Below, in pieces: positions 1 to 5,116 of a stretch of 5,539 bases of DNA. How positions within the stretch are numbered: position 1 is the first letter of the stretch; every line of letters begins with the position of its first letter. Both the position numbers and the translations under genes were made by a program. Origin of the DNA: an uncultured Armatimonadota bacterium (GTDB taxonomy: Bacteria; Armatimonadota; Fimbriimonadia; Fimbriimonadales; Fimbriimonadaceae). The stretch is from assembly GCA_946478935.1 (NCBI GenBank), contig CAMLEL010000194.1, forward strand, positions 1 to 5,539. Direction: 5' to 3'. Below the pieces are notes generated by a model. It was not told where the DNA came from and made no database searches. It was given only the letters and a program-made list of their open reading frames with translations.

Positions 1-579
1 GAGCTGTACAGGCTTGTACGAGGCGTCACGAGCCAGGCGAGCGCGACTGGCGAGGACGGAAGGAACACCGACGATGAGTCGCATTGCGTCCGTTACCCCG
101 GGTGCCACCAGGAGTTGACCACCTTGGAACTGCGTGCCAAAACGCTGCTTCTTTCCGGTTCGGATCAGGAACTGATCTATAGAAAGGGCTGAAAGCGCCT
201 TGGCGCGCCGCTCGCCCAGCGCCATCGCGCAGATCGCGAAGTCATGGGTAAGCAGGGCGTCCTCGAGTTGATCGCCGTTTGACAGGATCATGGCGGCGCA
301 ATAGAAGTCGCTACCCGTCGAGATCCTGCCCGCCTTCAATTCGGACTTGACCGTCTTGATCGCGGCAAGCAGATTCTTTGCGGTTCGATTCTTGGCAAGC
401 GCCAATTTAGTCATCTCGGCCCCGATCCTCGGGTTGACCGCCTCCACGCCCTTTAGATCATGAGAGCGAATGGCGGGCCCTTGGGGTCGTGCGTTGTTAA
501 AAACCAGCGTCAGAATTGCGCTCGCGAAGATGACGCCGATCACTGATGTAAGTACTAACAGTGGAAGTTTCCGAAGCAT
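1..579 (-). CDS. Signal-anchored RFGTQ-motif protein (DUF6624-like), paralog A, 3' end outside window
   Basis: The minus-strand frame is open from an ATG at 579 to the window edge (193 codons, no stop), so the C-terminus is missing. The N-terminus is a short basic stretch (MLRKLP) followed by a hydrophobic segment at about residues 6-27, which suggests a signal anchor or uncleaved signal peptide and an extracytoplasmic soluble domain. Residues 72-185 align almost without gaps to the neighbouring gene at 685-1323. Shared blocks are ALLTHDFAICAMALGE (108-123), DQFLIRTGKKQRFGTQ (135-150) and VTDAMR (162-167). The 'DxxL...GKxQRFGTQ' block resembles the conserved core of DUF6624 proteins as I recall it; function is unknown. 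An AGGGG ribosome binding site (587-591) lies 7 bases upstream of the ATG. The coding call is firm; the family name is tentative. Confidence 0.8.
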   Translation of the reverse strand, partial: MLRKLPLLVLTSVIGVIFASAILTLVFNNARPQGPAIRSHDLKGVEAVNPRIGAEMTKLALAKNRTAKNLLAAIKTVKSELKAGRISTGSDFYCAAMILSNGDQLEDALLTHDFAICAMALGERRAKALSALSIDQFLIRTGKKQRFGTQFQGGQLLVAPGVTDAMRLIVGVPSVLASRARLARDASYKPVQL

Positions 580-586
580 TGTTAAA

Positions 587-591
587 CCCCT
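587..591 (-). promoter_or_regulatory. Ribosome binding site of paralog A
   Basis: AGGGG on the minus strand sits 7 bases before the ATG at 579. It supports that start, which also aligns with the MLNR start of paralog B. Confidence 0.5.
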
Positions 592-626
592 GCATTTGCG
601 TGTATGGTCAACTGACAACACTCTCG

Positions 627-661
627 ATAATATTACAAATTTCAACTATTTGTAATTTTAT
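627..661. repeat. Imperfect inverted repeat, 14-base arms, 7-base centre
   Basis: The arms 627-640 (ATAATATTACAAAT) and 648-661 (ATTTGTAATTTTAT) are reverse complements at 13 of 14 positions, with one mismatch (631 against 657). The central 7 bases are 641-647, and the inner 9 base pairs are perfect. It is AT-rich and has no GC stem, so it does not look like a standard intrinsic terminator. An operator over the candidate promoter, or a remnant of a small inverted-repeat element, are both possible. Confidence 0.65.
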
Positions 662-684
662 ATCACCATTGGGCCGTTTGGCGC

Positions 685-1323
685 TCATTCCGCAGCGATC
701 GCCATCGGCACGGGCACCGGCTTCTCCGCTGCGGAAATGACCACTGGACGCTCAAGACCCTTTCCCTTCTCAAGGAGCCTCTTGGACTCTTGCAGTGCTG
801 GGATTCCCAGGATGTGACGCATGGAGTCAGTTACGGCAGGGTGCACGGGAAACAGCTTTCCGCGCGATTCTTGGGTTCCAAACCGCTGCGACTTTCCCAT
901 CCGCATTAGGAGTTGATCCTGAGAGACGGCAACCCATTCGCTGGCTTTGATCTCGCCCATCGCCAAGGCACAAACGGCGAGATCGTGGGCGAGCAATGCG
1001 TGCTCCGTCTTCGTTCCGTGAGCCGCCACGATGGCTCCAAGTAGGAAGTCCTTGGCGGTTCGAAACTCACCATCCTGCAACAGGCGATTGAGTTTTGAGA
1101 TTTCTCCGGCCAAGGATTGGGCGCCAACTTTACCGATGGCGCGGTCGTACATCTCCCGGACCATCAGACTGCCGGGGGCCGCCGGTTCCGCGGCGGCAGA
1201 TACCGGCATCGACACGGTCATCGGTCTTGCTTTGACTTCGCTCCCCACTATCACCAGCGCGGCGCTCGCCAAGACAAATCCGATGGCCACAGAAGTGAAA
1301 AGCATGGGAACTCGGTTAAGCAT
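685..1323 (-). CDS. Signal-anchored RFGTQ-motif protein (DUF6624-like), paralog B
   Basis: This 212-residue protein has an N-terminal hydrophobic segment at about residues 6-27 (VPMLFTSVAIGFVLASAALV), suggesting a membrane anchor or signal peptide. An Ala/Pro-rich linker (about 33-52) follows, then a mainly helical domain at about 54-190. Shared blocks with paralog A are ALLAHDLAVCALAMGE (109-124), DQLLMRMGKSQRFGTQ (136-151) and VTDSMR (164-169). The tail is Pro/Val/Ala-rich (194-212). The RFGTQ block resembles DUF6624; no catalytic role is known to me. I chose the ATG at 1323 because GGAGG lies 5 bases upstream and paralog A starts the same way. An in-frame TTG at 1335 would place the ribosome binding site inside the coding region. 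Spacing to the upstream carboxylase gene is 88 bases, so cotranscription is possible. Confidence 0.85.
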   Translation of the reverse strand: MLNRVPMLFTSVAIGFVLASAALVIVGSEVKARPMTVSMPVSAAAEPAAPGSLMVREMYDRAIGKVGAQSLAGEISKLNRLLQDGEFRTAKDFLLGAIVAAHGTKTEHALLAHDLAVCALAMGEIKASEWVAVSQDQLLMRMGKSQRFGTQESRGKLFPVHPAVTDSMRHILGIPALQESKRLLEKGKGLERPVVISAAEKPVPVPMAIAAE

Positions 1324-1328
1324 CGTTT

Positions 1329-1333
1329 CCTCC
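1329..1333 (-). promoter_or_regulatory. Strong ribosome binding site deciding the start of paralog B
   Basis: GGAGG on the minus strand lies 5 bases before the ATG at 1323. It is the best Shine-Dalgarno sequence in the window and argues against the alternative TTG start at 1335, which it would overlap. Confidence 0.8.
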
Positions 1334-1338
1334 AAATG

Positions 1339-1355
1339 GGGACCATTCTGGTCCC
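1339..1355 (-). repeat. GC-rich hairpin in the leader of paralog B
   Basis: A perfect 7-base-pair inverted repeat (GGGACCA / TGGTCCC) with a 3-base loop lies just upstream of the GGAGG site of paralog B, in the gap after the carboxylase gene. No T-run follows on either strand, so a standard Rho-independent terminator is not supported. It may be a leader stem next to the ribosome binding site or an RNA-stabilising stem. Confidence 0.5.
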
Positions 1356-1411
1356 GCTGAAAGAACTACGAAGAGTGAAGTCCAGACTGCGCCCAAAGAC
1401 CCATTATTTGT

Positions 1412-2917
1412 TCATTTGTGCAATCTGAATCCGTCCGCCAGACTCCAAGCACCGAGAATCTGCCCGTCTGCAGAGCCCATCGATGACTCAATTGGCGCAG
1501 CGAAGTCGAGAATCGCCGTCAGTGAATCGGGCAAAGCGTCGCTGGGTTGCCAGTTGGGGAAACTTCGAGGAAGAAATCCGGTGTCGAATGCGCCGGTTTG
1601 GAATCCCTCATGTTCAAGGACAGCAAGAGAGAATTCGATGTTGGTATGGATGCCCAAGATGTGAAAGTCCTGGAGGGCAAGAGCCAATCGCTCGATCGCC
1701 TTTTCTCGGCTTTCGGCATGGACGATCAGCTTGGCAAGCATCGAATCATAGAACCGCGAAACTTCGCTACCCGCCTCAAATCCGGTATCGACCCGAATCC
1801 CGAGACCTCTTGGCTCCGCCCACGCCAAGACCTTTCCAATCGATGGCATGAAATTCTGAGCTGGATTTTCAGCAATGATTCGGACCTCGATTGCGTGACC
1901 CATCATGGCCGATCGATCGCCTTCCATTAGCGCTTGCGAAAAGTCCAATCGTTCGCCCGAAGCGACTCTCAACTGCCATTCGACCAAATCCAGGCCGGTC
2001 ACCGCCTCGGTAACCGGGTGCTCCACCTGAAGTCGAGCGTTCACTTCCAAAAAGTAGAACTCTCGCGTCTTCTCATCGAAGATGAACTCGGCAGTACCGG
2101 CTCCAACATATCCCGCGGCGACCACCAGGCGAGCGACCGCGTCGCGCAGCGGAGGCCAAAGCTTCGGCTCGGCCATCAGCACCGGCGAAGGCGACTCTTC
2201 GAAGAGCTTTTGATGGCGACGTTGGATCGAACATTCCCGCTCGAACAGACAGGCGACCTGACCATGGGAATCGGCGATGAACTGGACCTCGATATGGCGA
2301 GGCTGCTCGACCAGTTTCTCGACCATCATCGCCCCATCTCCGAAGGCTTTGATTGCTTCCTCCCTAGCGAGAGCCAATGCGGCGTCGAAATCACCCGGGT
2401 CATGAACGGCCCGCATGCCACGACCGCCGCCACCGGCGCTTGCCTTCAACATCACGGGAAAGCCGATCTCATCTGCCGCGCTTCGAAGCGCGGAGTCGTC
2501 GGCGCCAACTTGGAAGAATCCCGGTGTGATCGGTACAGCAGCCTCTACGGCAAGCTGTTTGGCCTCGATCTTCGCGCCGAGTTTGCGCATTGCTTCCGGC
2601 GGTGGTCCGACAAAGGCGATTCCCGCGGACCGGCATGCCTCTGAGAACTCTGCTCGTTCGCTGAGAAAACCGTATCCGGGATGGATGGCATCAGCGCCCG
2701 ACTCTTTGGCGGCGGCAAGGATAAGATCCGACCGCAAATAGCTCTCACTGGGCTCCGATCCTCCGATCGGTATGGCTTCGTCGGCCAAGCGCACAAATAG
2801 GGAACCTGCGTCCGCCTCACTATAGACGGCGACGGTGGTAATTCCCATCTGGCGTGCCGTCCGGATCACTCTGACTGCGATTTCGCCCCGATTTGCGATG
2901 AGAAGCTTTTTGATCAT
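1412..2917 (-). CDS. Biotin carboxylase subunit of an acyl-CoA carboxylase (AccC/MccA-like), without biotin carrier domain
   Basis: This 501-residue enzyme should catalyse ATP- and bicarbonate-dependent carboxylation of biotin on a carrier domain, the first half-reaction of acetyl-, propionyl- or methylcrotonyl-CoA carboxylase. The N-terminal domain starts IANRGEIAVRVIRTARQ (8-24). The ATP-grasp region contains K116, K158, the glycine loop GGGGRGMR (162-169), HIEVQ (208-212) and EVNARLQVEHPVTE (291-304). The C-terminal biotin carboxylase domain has GHAIEVR (340-346) and FYDSMLAKLI (389-398). The ATG at 2917 gives the canonical MIKKLLIANRGE start, though no good ribosome binding site is visible. 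The hydratase stop is 21 bases upstream, so the pair is probably cotranscribed. Length fits a stand-alone AccC plus about 50 residues. The end, WSLADGFRLHK (491-501), resembles the entry to the BT domain of MCC/PCC alpha subunits, but the BT and AMKM carrier parts are absent. Substrate is unresolved; methylcrotonyl-CoA is favoured by context. Confidence 0.93.
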   Translation of the reverse strand: MIKKLLIANRGEIAVRVIRTARQMGITTVAVYSEADAGSLFVRLADEAIPIGGSEPSESYLRSDLILAAAKESGADAIHPGYGFLSERAEFSEACRSAGIAFVGPPPEAMRKLGAKIEAKQLAVEAAVPITPGFFQVGADDSALRSAADEIGFPVMLKASAGGGGRGMRAVHDPGDFDAALALAREEAIKAFGDGAMMVEKLVEQPRHIEVQFIADSHGQVACLFERECSIQRRHQKLFEESPSPVLMAEPKLWPPLRDAVARLVVAAGYVGAGTAEFIFDEKTREFYFLEVNARLQVEHPVTEAVTGLDLVEWQLRVASGERLDFSQALMEGDRSAMMGHAIEVRIIAENPAQNFMPSIGKVLAWAEPRGLGIRVDTGFEAGSEVSRFYDSMLAKLIVHAESREKAIERLALALQDFHILGIHTNIEFSLAVLEHEGFQTGAFDTGFLPRSFPNWQPSDALPDSLTAILDFAAPIESSMGSADGQILGAWSLADGFRLHK

Positions 2918-2938
2918 GAGTTTGGATGAATCCCCTGG

Positions 2939-3694
2939 CTAAGCATCCAGCGACTCCACAAACGTGGCAGGCCTCTTTTCCAAGAATGCGGCGACTCCTT
3001 CCTTGCCTTCTTCTCCAGCCCGAGCGCGGGCAAGTCTTCTGGCGGTGTTGTCAATGGTCAGATCCTCATCCACGGTGAGCTGTTTTGATGCGGCAACGGC
3101 TTGGGGGCCGGACATGAGAATGTGCTTGATCTTCTCCCTGGCGGCCAATTCCAGATCGTCGGCGATTTCGTGGATCAATCCGATTCGAAGCGCATACTCG
3201 GCGCTAAAGGGCTCACCGGTTGTAAACAGTGCGCGAGCATGGCCCTTCCCGATCTTGTCCATCACGAATGGAGAAATGGTTGCGGGGATAAGCCCGAGTT
3301 TGACTTCACTGAATGAAAACTTGGCATCGGGCCGTGCGATGGCGATATCCGATGCCGCCACCAACCCACTTCCTCCGCCGAACGCGGCACCGTGAACCAA
3401 CGAGATCACAACGGCAGGAGACTCGACGATTGCTTGAAACAATCCCGCCACTTTGCGTGCATCCTGATAGTTTTGCTCTTCGGTATAAGCAGCCGCTTTG
3501 CGCATCCATTCCAGGTCGCCACCCGCGCAAAAGCCCTTCCCCTCACCCCGAATCAGCACTACGCGAGTGCCGGACGAAGCTCCGACGATGGCCTGAGTCA
3601 GCGCAGCGATAAGCTCATCATTGATCGCGTTACGGACTTCGGGTCGGTTGAGAGTCAGGTGCAGGACCGAACCTGATTGCTCGACTTTCAGCAT
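2939..3694 (-). CDS. Enoyl-CoA hydratase/isomerase family protein, probably methylglutaconyl-CoA hydratase-like (LiuC type)
   Basis: This 251-residue crotonase-fold protein starts MLKVEQSGSVLHLTLNRPEVRNAIN-like, as the family does. Oxyanion-hole segments are FCAGGDLEWM (55-64) and GAAFGGGSGL (102-111). The acid/base glutamate is E130 in SEVKLGLIPA (129-138). The other glutamate of classical enoyl-CoA hydratase is replaced: GGGSG stands where GGGCE is usual. That pattern, with LGLIPATISPFV (133-144), is what I know from methylglutaconyl-CoA hydratases, which hydrate 3-methylglutaconyl-CoA to HMG-CoA in leucine degradation. The carboxylase gene 21 bases downstream fits this role. I chose the ATG at 3694 by homology. 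An in-frame GTG at 3823 would add 43 residues without crotonase features. Neither start has a clear ribosome binding site. Crotonase membership is certain; the exact substrate is inferred. Confidence 0.9.
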   Translation of the reverse strand: MLKVEQSGSVLHLTLNRPEVRNAINDELIAALTQAIVGASSGTRVVLIRGEGKGFCAGGDLEWMRKAAAYTEEQNYQDARKVAGLFQAIVESPAVVISLVHGAAFGGGSGLVAASDIAIARPDAKFSFSEVKLGLIPATISPFVMDKIGKGHARALFTTGEPFSAEYALRIGLIHEIADDLELAAREKIKHILMSGPQAVAASKQLTVDEDLTIDNTARRLARARAGEEGKEGVAAFLEKRPATFVESLDA

Positions 3695-3839
3695 CGAATC
3701 AGTATGGCGTAGATTCGATCGTGCTTCCTGAGCACCTACGACCTGAGGTGCAATACTTCTTTTTGCGACCTCGGTTGCTCTCTTCCGATGATTTGTCTGC
3801 TGGAAGGGATGATCCAGTCGCACTTTCCACTGCTCTGAG
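3695..3839. promoter_or_regulatory. Divergent spacer between hydratase and YcxB-like genes, with overlapping dyads
   Basis: This 145-base spacer must hold the start signals for both flanking genes if they are transcribed independently. I see no convincing -35/-10 pair on either strand. It contains GCACCT/AGGTGC arms (3732-3751, 8-base loop) that share bases with GTGCT/AGCAC arms (3721-3735, 5-base loop). A third dyad, CGAATC/GATTCG (3695-3717 region), lies immediately before the hydratase ATG. Most of the spacer is also open as an extension of the hydratase frame. Confidence 0.35.
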
Positions 3840-4361
3840 ATGATTCAATCCCAACCCTATTCAATTCCCCGCTCGATCCTTTCCCGCATAACCGCGATCT
3901 ATTACCTGCGCACGTTCTGGTTTATTCTGATCGGGCCCTTTCTGTTCGGGCTGACGTTGCTCTTTGTAGCGCCCAACCCGACGATCCGATTCTTCGGTGT
4001 GATCCTTGCCGTTTGGCCGGCAACGGTCTTCACGCGCGCTTTTCTATTGGTCGGGAAGAATGCGAAAGTCTGGGCGAACCCCACAGTCGCAACGATTCGA
4101 GACGATGGCATTTACTTCGTTGCCGAGGGCACCGCGCCGACTCGCCTCAGACTCACCTTTCAGGGTTTGCGAAACGCATTCCCCCTCGCCGGTTACTTCA
4201 TCTTGCAAACTCGCAGATTCGGCTTCGTGCCCATTCCCCTTCAATCAATTTCCGAGGCGTTCACCGCTGCAATTAGGAAGCAGATTGGCTCGGGTGAGCA
4301 AATGCGCCGCGGAGCGTCTCCGCATGAGCATGGTCCGTCCAATCCAGACTCACCGGTGTAA
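3840..4361 (+). CDS. Two-pass membrane protein, YcxB-like
   Basis: This 173-residue protein is the only plus-strand gene. It has two hydrophobic segments at about residues 25-43 (TFWFILIGPFLFGLTLLFV) and 50-71, joined by a short APNPT turn. A soluble part follows: ATIRDDGIYFVAEGTAPTRLRL (84-105), then FQGLRNAFPLAGYFILQTRRFGFVPIP (107-133). This order (two membrane helices, then a beta-rich domain ending in an 'iP' strand and a terminal helix) is that of YcxB-like proteins, whose role is unknown. The last 25 residues are polar, Pro/Ser-rich and probably disordered. They are encoded in the region that overlaps surE on the other strand by 89 bases. The ATG at 3840 has no strong ribosome binding site. 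I judge it real because the region is not otherwise coding and the membrane topology is coherent; the family assignment is moderate. Confidence 0.72.
   Translation: MIQSQPYSIPRSILSRITAIYYLRTFWFILIGPFLFGLTLLFVAPNPTIRFFGVILAVWPATVFTRAFLLVGKNAKVWANPTVATIRDDGIYFVAEGTAPTRLRLTFQGLRNAFPLAGYFILQTRRFGFVPIPLQSISEAFTAAIRKQIGSGEQMRRGASPHEHGPSNPDSPV
4273..4361. other. Tail-to-tail coding overlap of surE and the YcxB-like gene
   Basis: The surE stop (TAA, complement of 4273-4275) lies inside the plus-strand gene, whose own TAA is at 4359-4361, so 89 bases are coding on both strands. Both products end there in weakly conserved tails: SurE in HAETLRGAFAHPSQSAS, the membrane protein in a Pro/Ser-rich tail. 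There is no space for a terminator between the two genes, so the transcripts must overlap. Confidence 0.75.
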
Positions 4362-5055
4362 TTGAGACGAATCCCTCGCTAACGGCTTCCACATCGGTGC
4401 CAGGCTGCGAGTCTGGGTCCATTACAACGACGCCGCCCTGCCAATAGTACGGCCGGCCCCATGGGTCCTCGCGGAACTCGACTCGATCTTCATAAACCCG
4501 CTTGCCCATGCCACAGACTCGAACACCTCGGATTTCTTGGAAGTCGATCGCGGGCACGTTCACGTTCAAGAAGGTCAAAGGCTTGTGCGGCGCCTCGACC
4601 AGCATACGCCAAGTTTCGCGGAGCCATCGTTCGCCCGTTTCATAGTGAAATGGCGCACCCGTCACAAAGATCGCCATGCTCAGAGCTATCGAGCGGATGC
4701 CGTTGATCGCTCCCTCCATGGCTCCGGCAACAGTGCCGGAATACGTGACATCAAATCCCAAATTCGGGCCATTGTTAATCCCGCTTAGGATCAGGTCGCA
4801 TCCGTCCGGCCAGCCGATGGTGAGGCCAACGTTCACGCAGTCCACCGGTAGTCCATTTACCTGATAAGCCTCCAATCCGCCGTACTCGACCGGATGAACA
4901 CGGAGGGGGTCTCGCATGGTCATCGCGTGTCCGCAAGCCGACCGTTCGCGGTCCGGCGCAACGATTTTGACTTCGCCGAATTCACGGGCGACCCTCACCA
5001 AGGCCGCGAGGCCAGGTGCATGGATGCCGTCGTCGTTGGTAATGAGGATGCGCAT
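4273..5055 (-). CDS. surE: 5'/3'-nucleotidase SurE
   Basis: SurE is a divalent-metal-dependent phosphatase that removes phosphate from nucleoside monophosphates and can act on short polyphosphate; it is linked to stationary-phase survival and is cytosolic. The 260-residue protein carries MRILITNDDGIHAPGL (1-16) with metal ligands D8 and D9. VAPDRERSACGHAMT (32-46) holds ligand S39, and SGINNGPNLG (91-100) holds the ligand Asn at N94. SGTVAGAMEG (106-115) and GFVSITPVSLDWT near the end are also typical. Length is normal for the family (about 250-265). I chose the ATG at 5055 because it gives the canonical start. A TTG at 5097 would add 14 unrelated residues, and neither start has a clear Shine-Dalgarno sequence. 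It lies 59 bases downstream of the fpg-like gene on the same strand. The last 29 codons plus stop overlap the convergent membrane-protein gene. Confidence 0.95.
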   Translation of the reverse strand: MRILITNDDGIHAPGLAALVRVAREFGEVKIVAPDRERSACGHAMTMRDPLRVHPVEYGGLEAYQVNGLPVDCVNVGLTIGWPDGCDLILSGINNGPNLGFDVTYSGTVAGAMEGAINGIRSIALSMAIFVTGAPFHYETGERWLRETWRMLVEAPHKPLTFLNVNVPAIDFQEIRGVRVCGMGKRVYEDRVEFREDPWGRPYYWQGGVVVMDPDSQPGTDVEAVSEGFVSITPVSLDWTDHAHAETLRGAFAHPSQSAS

Positions 5056-5100
5056 AGGCACTTGGAGGTTACCGGGTCGAATCAATGTGAGGCGCAAGCC

Positions 5101-5116
5101 AGCGGAAGCTTCCGCT
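5101..5116. repeat. Perfect 16-base palindrome at the end of the fpg-like gene
   Basis: AGCGGAAGCTTCCGCT is its own reverse complement and overlaps the stop codon of the glycosylase gene (5115-5117), in the 59-base gap before surE. With no central loop it is better suited to binding a protein dimer than to forming an RNA hairpin. It could also be chance. Confidence 0.45.

Larger units (their letters stand above)
580..684 (-). promoter_or_regulatory. AT-rich spacer between the two paralogs, candidate promoter for paralog A
   Basis: This 105-base gap is markedly richer in A+T than its surroundings, mainly at 600-665. On the minus strand a TATTAT -10-like hexamer (632-627) lies 17 bases from a weak TTACAA -35-like hexamer (655-650, 3 of 6 matches). 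That would place transcription start near 620, about 40 bases before the ATG of paralog A. Both hexamers lie inside the inverted repeat at 627-661. This is a pattern match only; no promoter is demonstrated. Confidence 0.35.

Noticed and set aside
470..655. Plus-strand open frame of 61 codons at the head of paralog A
   Set aside because: It overlaps the start of the minus-strand paralog A gene, runs into the AT-rich dyad, and shows no recognisable protein features.
1324..1335. TTG start for paralog B at 1335
   Set aside because: It would put the GGAGG ribosome binding site inside the coding region; the ATG at 1323 also matches the start of paralog A.
1339..1355. Rho-independent terminator after the carboxylase gene
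   Set aside because: The stem is sound, but no T-run follows it on either strand.
1031..1428. Two plus-strand frames opposite paralog B
   Set aside because: They are antisense to a gene with a strong ribosome binding site and a paralog. Their products are low-complexity and Arg/Ser or His/Gly rich.
1934..2644. Long plus-strand open frame of 236 codons
   Set aside because: It lies wholly antisense to the highly conserved biotin carboxylase gene and its product has no coherent domain. Such mirror frames are common opposite carboxylase genes.
3695..3823. 43-residue N-terminal extension of the hydratase from a GTG at 3823
   Set aside because: The extension has no crotonase or targeting features, and the ATG at 3694 matches the usual family start. 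It cannot be fully excluded without comparison to relatives.
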